Positions 9,722-20,900 of a DNA stretch of 64,000 nucleotides are shown piece after piece. Origin of the DNA: Gnetum montanum (Eukaryota; Streptophyta; Gnetopsida; Gnetales; Gnetaceae). The stretch is taken from assembly GCA_015680685.1 (NCBI GenBank), contig MNCI01004158.1, positions 163,946-227,945 on the forward strand, read 5' to 3'. Below the pieces are notes generated by a model. It did no database searches. It saw nothing but the letters and a program-made list of their open reading frames with translations, and had not been told where the DNA came from. The stretch's first letter is position 1. Each line of letters starts with the position of its first letter. The position numbers were made by a program, and so were the translations under genes.

Positions 9722-10873
9722 TGCTTGGGTGACTTATGTCAAGGCCTTTGCTAAATCTTTACTGTTTGGAGCGTTTTTATCAATGATAATTGGGTCCATT
9801 GGGCCCAACAGTTTTATTTCATGTTTTGTTAGTTCGTCATTTTTGTTCGAAGCTGTCGTTTTAAGCTATTCATGTTTTTTAGAGGGTTCGCCTTCATTTC
9901 CCACGTCTGATTGGTTGTTAGGCGACGACATAGGCACAGAGTTAAGTGGAATGTGCTTAGGTGGCCCCAGAGATAACTGTTGGCATTCCTTCTCCACACG
10001 TTCATGTGTAAGCCTATCTGCTAGACGTTCTCGTGTGTGGTGTGGAGGTGGGACTGGTCTTGGAGCCTCGGGCTGCCCTGGGATTCGCACCACATACGGA
10101 GCTGGGTAGGGTTGTGGTTGTGTCGTTGGATGTGACTGGTTAGAAGGCTGGCCAGGGACCCTAATGACGTAGGGGCTGGGCTGGCCTGGCGCTCGTGAGA
10201 TGGAGGTTTGGTAATCGTTAGGAGTTTCGAGTATCCTAATGACATACGGAGTTGATTTTGGTGGAGGTTGGACCTCCGCTGTTGCGACCGCAGGTGGTAC
10301 TCAGACTATGAAAGGGGTAGGCTAAGTATGAGGGGTTGATGCATTCGAGGGGACGATGGGAGGGACATGTACTACATACGGTTTGTCCCGTGGCATGGCG
10401 TTAGGCGTGGGCGTGGGCACAGCGGGGCGAATCTGAACTACGAATGGCCTATTGGGTGTTTCTTGTTTATACTGGGGATAGACAGTGCTAATGTTGGTTT
10501 CTTTAGAACTATCATCAAGGTAGATTGTACTAATGACGTATGGCGCCTCGCTGGTGTTCAGGGGATCTTTGTATACCCCCATAGCTTGATTCTGCGGTTG
10601 GATCGGGTTGGCCTCGTCAAAAGTAATTTGGCCTTCATTGATCATCCATTGGATATCCTGTTTCAAGGTGAAATAGTAGTCTGTACCGTGTCCATTTCGT
10701 TAATGGTAGTCGCAAAACCAATCCATTCTGAAGCCTTTGGGTACAGGAGGCTCATCCGGCGTTGTTAAACTTGGGTTCTGAACGAGTTGGCAGAACCGAT
10801 CATGTCTCTGGATGGCCGCGGGGGACAACTGTTTATGTTTCATCAGCCTAGCCTTCAGGAGTTGATCGAAGAG
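9722..10873 (-). pseudogene. Element A gag C-terminal region: CxxH finger and repeated Pro-rich linker
   Basis: This continues the gag-pro frame, with isolated stops. Near 10730-10640 is a CDYH...NGHGTDYYFTLK...MINEGQI block. It matches the C-x2-H zinc-finger-like segment followed by LKxxIQxLIxxGxI that Tat/Ogre gag carries in place of a standard CCHC knuckle. Downstream (about 10640-10050) a short repeat (PYVIRVPGQP, PYVVRIPGQP, PYVVHVPPIV, PFVVQIRPAV, PYVIRILETP) recurs at least five times, separated by Pro/Gln/Thr. The remainder (9870-10050) is polar. Stops are scattered but the frame holds. Confidence 0.7.
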
Positions 10874-11800
10874 CTAGGAAGGCTTCATTGGCAGAGGCGT
10901 GTATTGCAAGGGTTCTTTCCTCTCGAAGTTTTGCGTGCGGTTCGTTGTTGGGTTTTGCGATGATGATGATTCTAGCGCGACTGTGGGAGTTGGTTTATTG
11001 TAGTTAGTAGGGGCTACGGGTGATTTGTTTTGTTGTTGTGCCCCTGCTATCACCACTATAATCACCTTATCCTTCTCTTTATCTTTTTTGGTGTGTTGAT
11101 TCTTAAAGGCTAGGTATGCAGGGTCATGGTTGTTTTGGGCCGCTTCTTCTATGTTTTTAATTTGTACAAATGCTTGGTTAAGATCACGCGTGTTAAAGTA
11201 ATACAGCTTGGATTTAAAGGAATTGTTAACAGCTCCTTTTAGGATAGTAAGCAGGTAGGTCTGGGAGATTGGCTCATGTAGTTCGTTGAGAGCGGCGCTC
11301 CACCTCTGAATAAATTTCTGTACAGGTTCAAGTGGTGCTTGCTTAACCTGTATGAGGCTGTCCAGGGTGGCCTCGGGTTTCAAGAGGTACTTGAACCGAG
11401 TCACGAACTGGTGTAATAAGTCTTCCAAGGAGAAGATGGAATTCCTTGGCAGGGCCCGATACCAATCAAGTGCCCTCCCTGCGAGGGACATGGGGAACAC
11501 TCGGAGAATAGAATGGGGCCATGCCTGGAGCAGCGCGCATTCGAGCCTAAATGTTATCAAGTGTGCATTGGGATCTGTCTCCCCGTTGTATTTGGTTAGT
11601 GTTGGTAAGGGAACACCTTTGGGTAAGGTTAATGGTGGGACTGATGAGCTGATGGGGTCATCCTGGTAGAAATCCACTACCTTCAGTTCCCCATCGGTAG
11701 TTGTTTTGAGGCGTTTTACCTCGTCAGCTAATTCTCGCATCAGTTTTTTAGCATCCGCCCAATCTTGGGTACTCGGTAACATCGCAGCTAGAGGTTGCAC
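10874..11800 (-). pseudogene. Element A gag capsid domain
   Basis: Open for 308 residues. Contains the retrotransposon gag domain: LPTLTKYNGETDPNAHLITF, then VFPMSLAGRALDWYRALP, LLHQFVTRFKYLLKP, LIQVKQAPLEPVQKFIQRW and LLTILKGAVNN. These match the plant Retrotrans_gag pattern. The tail is Lys-rich then Ser/Thr/Asn/Pro-rich. Gag assembles the cytoplasmic particle in which the RNA is reverse transcribed. The methionine at 11800 is internal; the same frame extends upstream to 12835. It ends in an in-frame stop at 10874 ahead of the CxxH region. Confidence 0.9.
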
Positions 11801-12835
11801 TATATTATATCAGTTGGACTATTGGACGGTGGGTTGAAAGACTAAAAGTTGTGTGGCCAGGGGTTGTACTTGTGGCACGTGATAGGGGAAAGGCTGTGGT
11901 TGCTGTGGCGGCGGCTATACTGGGGGAACGTTGGCTGGTTGCACCATAGGGGACGAGATGTTATAGTGAGGAGGTTGATGTTGTTGTGGTTGAGCGCCCA
12001 TCGTTACCCGTTGTGCAGCTACGTTTTGTGGAGGGACTCCCTGTTGGGTTACGGTGGTAGAAGGGGTTGTATGCATTTGAATGTGCAGGATGTAGTGAGC
12101 GGATGTGGATGCCAGTATTACGTGTGGCATCCCTATCACTCGAGGTGGGAGTGTTGCTCCCACGTTATCGTGAGGGGGTGGTGCTTGTGAAGATGGACCG
12201 GTTGCCGCATTGGGGACAATGGCAAGAGGGAGCGTGTTGAATTACGGATCAGTTGGAGGTGGCACATGAGCAAATGAGGATGTGTGCGATGGAGGCATTT
12301 GTGTGTGAGTTAATCTGAGGGGTTGGATGGGCAGGATCTCCCCTGTACCGGGGTGAAAAATGGGGTTAACCTGTGCTTGCGGGCTCAGAGTGTGGTAAGA
12401 ATCCTCTTATTCAGATTGAGCGGCAAAGTTGTCCTCTTCCTCTAGTTGGGACTCTAGTGCGGGCTGATCTAAGGAGTGTCTCCTTTGCAGGAGGAGCTAT
12501 ATAACGAGCTCCGAATACTGCTTCGGAACAGGGATGACGTCATATGGTGAGGGGATGAACTCGCGTCCCCCTCTGTAAAAGAGTTCAAACTACCTCTTTA
12601 CCTCCAGTTCGGTTCAGTCTACAGCCAGGCCGGCTTGTATCTTGATCCATATAAAGTTATACTGATCCTGAGTTATGATGTCGGAGACCAGGTCTCTCCC
12701 TTGCAACCTTAGGGATCGGCCGGGCCCTGCGGTGGGTTGTACTCCCGAGTGTTGTGTGGCAGGCTGTTGGACAGCAAAGGTGTCCACGACGTCGGTTACT
12801 TGAGCTGTTGCAGCGGTGGTGTTTACAGGGTTCAT
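11801..12835 (-). pseudogene. Element A gag N-terminal extension, Gln/Pro-rich
   Basis: The frame of gag begins at an ATG at 12833-12835 (MNPVNTTAATAQVTDVVDTF), the first in-frame Met after the leader. It includes LRLQGRDLVSDIITQDQYNF, then a long Gln/Pro/His/Thr-rich low-complexity stretch (about 12163-11850) and several stops. No known domain is visible. Long N-terminal extensions or an extra 5' ORF occur in Ogre elements. I chose the start from frame continuity and because upstream DNA is repeat-rich leader. Confidence 0.6.
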
Positions 12836-13480
12836 GATGAATCATTAAGGGTATGACACGGGGTAGAGGAGCGAAACTAGTGTACTTGGTACAGCGTAAA
12901 TTAAGGGACAAAGTGCAGCGTATAAGCTACAACGTTTGGCATATGGCGTTGGCGTAGATAGTGTATACAGCGTAAGGGCTGGAGCGTATACGCTAGGCAG
13001 CGTATACAGCTTCGGCGTAAACAAAGTACAACGTAAACAGGATAAAGCGTAAAACAGAGTAGGGCGTAAACAAAGTATGGCGTAACACAAGACAACGTAA
13101 ACAAGGCTCAGCGTAAAACTAGGTGAAGCGTAAACAGAATACAGCATAAATGATGCTCAGCGTAAGACAAGGGATAGCGAAAATACTGAACAGCGTAGAT
13201 GCTGGACAGTTCGCAGGATAAATTTTTAGGCTAGGTTGCATAGACGCTGGGGTTTCTATGGACAGTCCACGTGAAGTTGGCAGCGTATACGCTGAAAGAC
13301 TTGCAGAGTTTGACACAGGGCAGCGAAAACGCTGAAGAGCGTAGACGCTAGTAAGCGTGCAGGCAAGGTTTCCATACGAGGCTGGGGTTTCCGTAGAAAA
13401 CGGCGTGGTTGGCGGCGTATACGCTCAATAGCGTAGACGCTGAGACGTTTGCAAGCTAGTTTTTTAGGAGGCCCTCCTTC
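12836..13480 (-). repeat. Element A 5' untranslated leader built of cgtaaac/gcgtatac repeats
   Basis: Between gag ATG and primer site, the leader is a string of agcgtaaac, gcgtaaaac and gcgtatacgc-type words at intervals of roughly 12-25 bases (more than 20 occurrences). Open frames over this stretch come only from the repeat. The motif is the same as in U3 (14140-14520) and in intron 1 of the antisense gene (3777-4489). Confidence 0.75.
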
Positions 13481-13490
13481 TAGCGCCAAT
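13474..13490 (-). other. Candidate primer-binding site of element A
   Basis: The minus strand reads TTGGCGCTAGAAGGAGGG, starting with TGG as expected for pairing with a tRNA CCA end, about four bases inside the proposed LTR end. I recall similar PBS strings in Ogre-type legume elements, but cannot name the tRNA with confidence. Confidence 0.6.
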
Positions 13491-14043
13491 TTCTGTACTG
13501 CCTGAAATCGTCAGTCACCGGCTGGAAAGAAACAGAGACCGTGGAATCGCAGGACCCGCACAGAAGACCCTGCCTTCACCTGAGGACGAACTGGAATGCA
13601 CAAAGGCAGAGCACCTTGGGTGGTCCACACGCAGATCAGACAAGGATTTACCCACACGTATGCTGAAGTGCTATACGCTGGGTTATGCGTAAACAGCGTA
13701 AACGGGCGTAAACGGCGTCACAGATATAACAGGGCATAAACGTAAACGAGCGTAAACAAAGAACATGCAAGAAATTAACGTAAACTGTAAACAATGGTAT
13801 TACAGGGTCAGAATATAGTGCACCGGTCTAATGCAGTTGTGATGGACACAAGACGGACGAAAAGCCCCGGTGGATGCAGGGATGACTCGGTGGATTTGCA
13901 CAGTAGGCGGAGCGTAGAGACTGTGTACATGGCGTACAGGGCTTTCCAGCGTAAGAGGGTTTTAGCTCTGGTGCGCAGCGTAATTGCTCCTGGGTATGCT
14001 CTGGGATTTTTTCCCACCTCCTAGGTCAAGTGGAGAAGTGGGG

Positions 14044-14051
14044 TTTTTATA
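14044..14051 (-). promoter_or_regulatory. TATA box of element A LTR promoter
   Basis: TATAAAAA on the minus strand in a GC-rich setting (CCGGTATAAAAACCCC), about 550 bases inside the PBS and next to the U3 palindrome array. It would drive the gag-pol genomic RNA leftwards. Confidence 0.6.
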
Positions 14052-14139
14052 CCGGTTGTTACACTAGACTTGGGTTAGGAGACACGTGGGGCGTTGACTG
14101 GGTGCATACAATTTACAAATATACAACATATTACATCTG

Positions 14140-14520
14140 CTGGGCGTATACGTGGGGCGTATACGCTACATCAGGCCGACGTACATGCTGGGCGTATACG
14201 CTGGACGTGTCGGGCGTGTGAACTTGGGTGGAGACGCCATGGACGCTGGGCGTACACGCCGACAATGGCTAGGCGTATACGTCAGCGTATATGCTGACGG
14301 TTGCCGACTTACTTCAATTCTTGCTCTTCGTTGTTGTCTCCATTCTGTCNATACACGCCGACAATGGCTAGGAGTATACGTCAGGCGTATATGCTGACGG
14401 TTGCCGACTTACTTCAATTCTTGCTCTTCGNTGTCTGCTGGGCGTATACGCTGGGAATGTCGAGCGTATATGCTGGGCGTATACGCTGTTGATGCTGGGC
14501 GTATACACTGGTACTGCACT
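14140..14520 (-). repeat. U3 palindrome array of element A (GCGTATACGC) with an assembly duplication
   Basis: About ten GCGTATACGC or near copies (gcgtatacgt, gcgtatatgc, gcgtacacgc) are packed in 380 bases upstream of the LTR TATA box. Within it, 14254-14330 and 14353-14430 are near-identical 77-78 bp copies, each next to a single N (14350, 14431), so part of the apparent repetition is probably an assembly join. Confidence 0.75.
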
Positions 14521-14561
14521 TAGCGAAAAGTAAGCCTTTTGATTCCAGAAGTTGCAATGTG

Positions 14562-15029
14562 CGACGCCAAATGTAGCCGTGGCCGTTGGTGGGTCGCAGG
14601 AACCTGCTTCTTTCTGGGGAAGCACTAAGCTCGAAATTTTATGGTGTTTCAGCACCTTCCTCTTCAAACTCACCGCTTCCTGTTACCTTATCCAGGCCAC
14701 CAATAAACACACCAACAACCATGCATCCTAATGAATATAACAACATGCAGAGACATATCGATCCTTGCATACCATCTTATGGTCATGGGTGCCATACTGG
14801 ATCAGCTTCTTATCACATGACCACATCTTATAATCTATCCCACTATGCCTACTTTAATCAAGTGTGTGAACCCCAATTTGGGTACATTCCTTCCACCACA
14901 CCAAAAGACACCCAGTGGTTTGGATATGACCATGCCCCACTATTTCCAACATGCATGGATCCAAACTTTCCATTTATTAATTCTCACCATGATCAAAGGT
15001 TCAGTCATGGGGAGCATCCCTCATTCTAA
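14562..15029 (+). pseudogene. Element E gag C-terminal fragment (His/Pro/Tyr-rich)
   Basis: The open frame 14586-15029 ends FSHGEHPSF-stop. It aligns with the end of element D gag (49300-49601, FSYGGYPPF-stop), sharing INPCISSY/IDPCIPSY, CMDPxxPxIN and the final block. Rich in His, Pro, Tyr, Asn and Ser; no enzymatic domain. The left part is cut off by element A. The ORF ending at the same codon in two separate copies suggests this is the true gag C-terminus of the family. Confidence 0.6.
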
Positions 15030-16499
15030 CAAGTAGAATTAGTAAATGGTTTTCTTTTTCTTTGGTTTTACAATTTTTTTTATTTTATTTTTCATCCTTC
15101 AATTTGTTATTTTTTCTTTTTGAGGGTAGTCTCATCGGTGAATAAAATACTCATGTGCCCTATCGGTTGAGGTGTTGTTCTATGCTATCAAGTCACAAGT
15201 GACTAATTATTTTGACAGTGAGCCTACAACATCCACCCACCCATTCTATTAATAAGAGGTTCTACTCTAGGTATGATCATATTCTTTTTTTCATTAAAAC
15301 TTAAAGTAACTTTGTATCCATTATGCCCAAAGTGAAGAGTGACGAACTAAGAGGGAATGGAAAGGGTGTGACATCAAGGGAACTTGTGGATTCTTTTTGG
15401 TGACATCTGTAGGTGCTATCATGTAGCTTGGTTGTACTAAGATCCTTGTAGATCGAATGAAAAATGGAAGTAAGAGTTGTGATAAAGGCACTCAATAAAG
15501 GAACTCAATGTTGTTCTAGGGGATCCCACTAGAAAGACATGCACCCATGCCTGAAGGTTCGCAGCTTCTCCGGATCACTTTTGATAAAGAAAAAGTGCAA
15601 AAAGTGGTCGGAAGAAGAAAAAGACAAGGAAAAAAAAGAGAAGAGAAAAAGAAAAGCAAGGAAAAAAATATAAGAAATGAAGCAGAAAAGAAAAGACCAA
15701 GAAAAACATGCCATAGACAAATTTGAATCACTCCTCCCTTGCACAAAACGCCAAGTGATTGTACGCCTTGCTGTCATGATGCTCTTATGGTTGTCTATCA
15801 CTAGGATGAAACAATGCAATGTCACTGATTAGAGGTATGGGCTTGGTTTTGATCTTAGAGCGAAAGGCTAATGGTACTTTAATCACACACAATACTTAGG
15901 ATTCATTGTGTCCAAGGTAAGTTACCTCACGTCCCGATCTCTACAATCCCTTTTGAAATTTGTCTCATCTCACTATCCAAGTGCTTATAACTTGTCTTGT
16001 GTGGCATAGAATTCATACCTCATCATGGTGGTATTTAACATGTGTGTGTTTTGTTGCATAGGTGCGGGCTGCATTTAACCCTTCTAGTGCCTATGGACAT
16101 TTTAAGGTGTGGTTACACAAGGGCATTATAGGTTGGAACCTACTTTGGGGAGGATCCACTTGCGTGACTTTTGCAATTTGTACTTGTTGCACACCACCAC
16201 ATCATTTTATACCCTTCGAGTACTCCATTACCAAATCTTTTCTTTTCTTTGTCATCATTTTATCAAACATTCCTTAGAACCATTGCATGTCCTTTTATGT
16301 GTCACCTAAATAGATTAGGTCCGACATTAAACTTTTAGGGCAACTTCCTTGAAAAATTTCTCTAACTCTAGAATCACATTAAGCAATGAATTAAACATTT
16401 ATTAAAGGCAATGAGTACGGTATAAGATAATTGAATTTCTTTAAACAACCTTACTGATAATCGGTCCTTATGTGATTACGGATGGGCCCTAGAAGAGGA
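15030..16499 (+). other. Element E internal non-coding spacer
   Basis: T-rich stretch (15050-15120), then sequence alignable with the spacers of D (49730-50750) and in part C and B. Shared landmarks include a partly conserved cccactagaaagacatg block at about 15530 and ggggaggatccactt at about 16145. Purine-rich AAG repeats occupy 15585-15700. No open gene is seen. Confidence 0.6.
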
Positions 16500-16919
16500 T
16501 AATAAGGAGGACCTTCTCAAGGTGCAACTAAACACCCGAGAGGAGGCAAAGGCCAAGGACCTCATGCAAAACATGTAGAGCAAGAGGCACAATCATTCAA
16601 CATCCATCAGGAAACTCTTGTCACTGCACAATCTGGCCAAGTAGAAGGTGGAGAGGTCAGGGCCAAAGCCTACAAAGAGGAACAACAACTATTTGCAGCA
16701 TAGTATGTCAAGGCCAATCAAGTGTTCCCACAACTGCCATGTCCATGGAAAGTGCCAACTCCATCAAACATTGGAACATCAGCATGGATTACTCATGATC
16801 CTCAGATAGAAGAGGAGAAACTTCAGGCACATCTTCACCGGTATCAATCTTAGAAGCCTGGAGCGCAAGACAAAGGAAAAGCACCCATGGAGGAGCCACC
16901 ACCACCGGAAACCACATGA
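16500..16919 (+). pseudogene. Element E ORF2 C-terminal fragment
   Basis: Frame-shifted remnant of the conserved ORF2 seen in C (39242-42104) and D (51589-54321). Recognisable blocks: LFAA-YVKANQVFPQLPCPW, then VPTPSNIGTSAW and HDPQIEEEK, ending MEEPPPPETT-stop at 16919. The C and D copies have PCPWDIP...IGHATWTMNDP and PCPWDVP...IGIAPWTMHDP at the same place. Function unknown. The N-terminal two thirds are absent here. Confidence 0.6.
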
Positions 16920-17096
16920 GTTCCACAAGTTTTGTATTCTGTGTCTGTGTTCCAATTTTGTTTTGTTTAATCCAACACTGCGACATGGGTAATCCCTAGT
17001 TAGTCAATAATCCCATACCTATTCATTGTGTAATCAATTGAACTTATTCTCATTTTGTCTCACTCGAGGATGAGTTGTTATTCAGTCATGGGCAAA

Positions 17097-17952
17097 TGAT
17101 GAATCGTGGTTTGCCAGGCCCCGATATCGGATCCTCAATATTGGGTATGCGATATTGCAGCCTAGATAACGATATCGGATACACAATATAGTGATTCCTG
17201 TGTAAGCCTATAAATACACATTTGGGCGCATTGGAGAGGGGGAGTCAATTAGTATTAGAGTAGGATTTTTTTGTCAATTTTCAATTTATTTCAATTCTTT
17301 TCCCAGTGCATGCCCACAGTGTGATGATTGTAATTGTATGGAACCTTTATTCAAGTGTGACATACTTGGACATGCACATGATCGGCAATAAAGATCAAGA
17401 TTACTCCATCATTGCAACATTCACTTAGTTTTAATTGTTTAATTGCTTTTGTTATTTAGCATTTTCTTAATTAATATTTCTTTACCATCATTTACTATTC
17501 TTGTTGCTAAATGGGGAATGAATACAAGTTAATCATGAACATTGAAGTGTAACTACTTGGTAACCCATTAGCGTATTTAGAAGTGCTTAAGTAATGTGCG
17601 CTTGGTAATCCCAAAAGTAGTACATGAGGTCCAAGATGCGACGGATGATTAAGGATAGATGCTCATCGCACTTAGGGTAGCTAGACTTCGTTTCCTATTG
17701 CTTCTTAGTCTAATTAAGATTATTTTCCATTGTCTTCAGGAGTAGCCTAGTGATAGAAATCATATCATACACCTCACTCTAAACTAAATCATACATGATA
17801 AGCGAATACTAGTCCAGGTCGGAAGACAGCGAACTGTGATCAACGTGTAACTATCTAGATACCAGAACTAGTCCGTCTGCAGAGTTTGACCAAATCATGC
17901 GTACATGCTTATATTTGTATAGTTGAGTGTAGGGGTACCTCACCACTCATCA
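17097..17952 (+). repeat. Element E 3' LTR
   Basis: Begins TGATGAATCG directly after the polypurine-like tract tcatgggcaaa and ends CTCATCA at 17952, the same ends as LTRs of B, C and D. U3 has GATATC-type palindromes at about 17123, 17150 and 17172. TATAAATA is at 17209-17216 and an AATAAAG word at about 17389. The right flank starts acatg (candidate target duplication, not checkable because the left end is outside). Confidence 0.8.
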
Positions 17953-20900
17953 ACATGTCTTTAGTGGAGGTAAGTTCTATGCTTGGTACATTTTCTTTGA
18001 GATAGGATTCATGCTTGAAATTGAATCTACTAGAGCTTTGCATAACAAATGTTCTACAATCTACAATTGAATAAGTGGGCTACCAAGGTCTCTCTTTTTT
18101 TGGAGAATAGACCTTACTTTAATCCAATGTGTGACCATAGAAGTGAGTATAACCATTTTGACTATAGGATTAGTTGCTATTGTTGAACTACATTTTATGT
18201 TGCTAGTAGTTGAACTCTTAATGAATTAGGTAAATGAATGGATCTACTAAAAATGGGTACACACTTAGGTTTTACCCCAAAGAAAGGATGTTTCTTAAGT
18301 TTGAGGTAATGACCAATAGTTTTATTATTCATATACATATGAACTACACAAGTCACAATTCTTAGTTAAAGCCTCTTGATGTAACTCTCATGCTAATGCT
18401 TAGCCAAAATGTCCACAGCCTCTTTGATGTAAAGCATGCTTCATGCAACCAAAAATGGTTCATCCTTACTATCAAGCATGATAATTTTTGTCTCTTATTC
18501 TAACCTATCTGAATCATCATCACATTCTCACTTTGTTTCATTTCAGCCCTATCTATCCATTCTTCTTCTTGGATTACATTCCATCCTTCTTCTATCACCA
18601 ATGTTTAAATCATTGGTAGGGAGGAATCATTAGAGTTGGCATGATAACTCCACTTTCCTCCATGATCTCTTTCCTTGTGCCTTGCTCCTCTGCTAAGGGC
18701 TCTATGTCTATAGGGTCTCCTCAATTCAGGGTTCCCTACACCTTTGGTAGGATGCATTCTTAGCCAATATCATGCGGTGATGTTTAATAATTTCTCCTTG
18801 TTAAAGTTGAATATAGTATGCATAGTCTGGAGTAGAGTAAATGTGGGAAGAATTGATCGTTGCTTTTTATAGGACCTACAAGCCTCATCCTCTACCAACT
18901 CAAACTTCATCTATGATGGGAGATTGTATTTACCCTTCCTATGTTGATGATGTTGCTCTTATCATCAATCTATGTTATGCTAGACAAGATCAAGTTGGTA
19001 AGGTCTCACAACTTTATTATCAGTGTGGTAGCCTTCTACTACATGGCCTAATCATACCTTGGTAGAAGATAAATGTAAAGTTTGTGAAGAATGGGTCATC
19101 ATAAGCATACATAATTTGGACTTGTTGGGACAAGTGTTATGTTTTTGAATCCCCATGTTGGATCTTATGTTCATTTCTAGTGGAATTTGGGCTTTCTAAC
19201 CTTTGAAAGAAAGTGATCAATAATTGATGATGTGTGTGCTTTTAACGATGTAATAATGATACAATAAAATAAATTCTTAATAATCACTACAACTATCATG
19301 TATAATCGCTAGCACTCTAAACACTTAATGCTTTTTTGAACAACAATATCAAAGGATAAGCTATGAGCATGTCTCCTACCCAACTATACAAGTCTATAAA
19401 TATACATGATAGACCTTATCTTAATCCATAAAATAGATAAATTAAACGATAGTTGTCTTTTTAATTATATTCATAATAGGTTCATGATGTATAGTTAAAT
19501 GTGACTGAGGTCTATGTACTTGTAAAGTTAACGTCCCCGCATGCATGCGGTTGCAAATCACTCAAATCACCATATGCAAATTTAAGTCATTGAATGTGAA
19601 CAATTAACCCGCCCAAGTTTTAAAACAGTCCAGTTTTCTTCGAAATGAAAAATATAGTGTCGGTTGATTGAATTGTTGGAACGAATCAAATTTAAATTTA
19701 GACATGTTTTGCCTAACAGATGCGATGAAACTAAATGACATGGAAAAGATACGATATAAACTGGAATTGGAGATAGAGTGGTATCTGGCTATTCGTGAAA
19801 GGCCATGGCAGGGGGGAAAAGATTCATATAACCAATTCTAACCGTCAAACAAATGTTTTGAGTTCTGTTTCTGTGCAAACTGCACAGATGAGCAAGGAGG
19901 GTAGAAATGAAATCTTCAAAAGAGACATTTCATATTTAGAAATGCCTGCTGATCTCCCACAGACTGTGGTACAGTCCTCGTGGGTTCCCACTTTGGCGTT
20001 GCAGATGCGTCGTAGTTGCATGTCAGCCTTTTGGCATCAATTACAGAAGAATATGCATTCCATGCTACCAATCCCACAATCAATGTAAATGGAACCCACA
20101 TTCCATGCTGCTGCACTCACTGAAGCACGTTCAGTCTGTGGCTGGTGTTTTGCATTTGGCTTGGCTTGCTTCGCTTTCAATTCCCAGATTTTTGAGGACT
20201 TGGCCCTCAGAATGTCCAACTTTTAAATGCTGCTGCATTCAGTCTTTTAACTTTTAGCTCTGAATTTGTCAGCGCTGCACAGTTGAATGAAGGTTTAACC
20301 ATATTTTCCTGCTGAAAATTCATCTGTCTTTTGAAGTTGATTGCACTTGGGTTCCAGGCGCCCATGCCTGCATTTGTTTCACTTAATGTTTCGTCTCGTT
20401 TCGTTGTCGCATCAGGATCTAATAATTGTGATGTGCATCGTTTTCAAAGATTGAAAAATCGGATAATCTGGGTAAATAGGCTGCTGTTTTTATAAATCCG
20501 AGGGGGAAAATTTAAATAAATCCGGATTAAAATAGAGCAGTTCCTATGTTGGTAGCGGCATTTTCCATTTTTTTTTTTTCATCTAAGAGCTCAATTAAAG
20601 TGCAAAATCAAATATAGAAATTTTAGTTGTCCTTTAACATTGGACTTAGTAATAAACAATACAGTAAATTCAAAAAATCAATAAAAATATATTACTATTT
20701 ATTAAATTAAATGTCCATCCGATTTTGAATGGCTTCAATGTTACAACAAATACGGCAGGCAGACCTTAACCACAGCATGTATATTTTGTCCGGATATACA
20801 TGGAAATGGCGTATATACAAGCAAAACTTTGAAATCTTGTCTACTAAATTGTATACGTACCATTTTATTTTTAAAATACATAGGAAATTACAGCCCATAG

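Larger units (their letters stand above)
1..14556 (-). mobile_element. Element A: giant Tat/Ogre-like Ty3/gypsy LTR retrotransposon, left end outside window
   Basis: Reading right to left: LTR, primer-binding site, Gln/Pro-rich leader protein, gag, CxxH-type zinc finger, protease, a 5.8 kb spacer, RT, two RNase H domains, and integrase cut by the window edge. Domain order RT-RNH-INT is Ty3/gypsy. The second RNase H after the usual one, and the long PR-RT spacer with a splice-acceptor-like site, are known traits of the Tat/Ogre lineage. Gag-pro (8735-12835) keeps one frame throughout and pol (1-2918) keeps one frame, each broken only by isolated stops, so this is a moderately old copy. It has inserted into element E, whose 3' part continues at 14557. 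The 3' LTR lies beyond position 1. The right boundary is tentative by about 100 bases. Confidence 0.85.
13494..14556 (-). repeat. Element A 5' LTR (boundaries tentative)
   Basis: The right-hand flank of gag-pol, just outside the PBS. The minus-strand ends would be TGCAACTTC (at 14556) and CAGTACA (at 13494), giving the TG...CA form and about 1.06 kb. A TATAAAAA at 14044-14051 on the minus strand divides a palindrome-rich U3 (right) from R-U5 (left). The other LTR is outside the window, so the ends cannot be checked by alignment; the U3 end could lie up to about 100 bases further right. Confidence 0.55.
14557..17952 (+). mobile_element. Element E: 3' portion of an Athila-like, pol-less retroelement
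   Basis: Aligns by eye with element D. The gag C-terminus (14600-15029) matches D up to 49601, the spacer (15119-16290) matches D 49730-50750, the ORF2 C-terminus (16650-16919) matches D 54060-54321, and the 3' LTR is at 17097-17952. The 5' portion is missing because element A inserted at about 14557, so it should lie left of the window. Most of ORF2 is deleted. E and D pass from gag to spacer at the same place without PR/RT/INT. Confidence 0.75.

Noticed and set aside
12845-13490. Several minus-strand open frames (repeated YAVYAL/YTLP-like residues)
   Set aside because: They exist only because the cgtaaac/gcgtatac repeat is open in some frames; no start context, no domain, and they lie in the leader of element A.
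14094-14492. Plus-strand open frames in the LTR of A (repeated WAYT/GRIRW residues)
   Set aside because: Translation of the GCGTATACGC array and of an assembly duplication with Ns.
12845-14520. CRISPR-like array of short repeats
   Set aside because: Spacing is irregular, repeats are palindromic 10-mers with variants, and the setting is a plant retroelement LTR and leader.
18841-19065. Possible RT fragment with YVDDVALI
   Set aside because: No other RT motif before or after it in any frame; a single short string is not enough.
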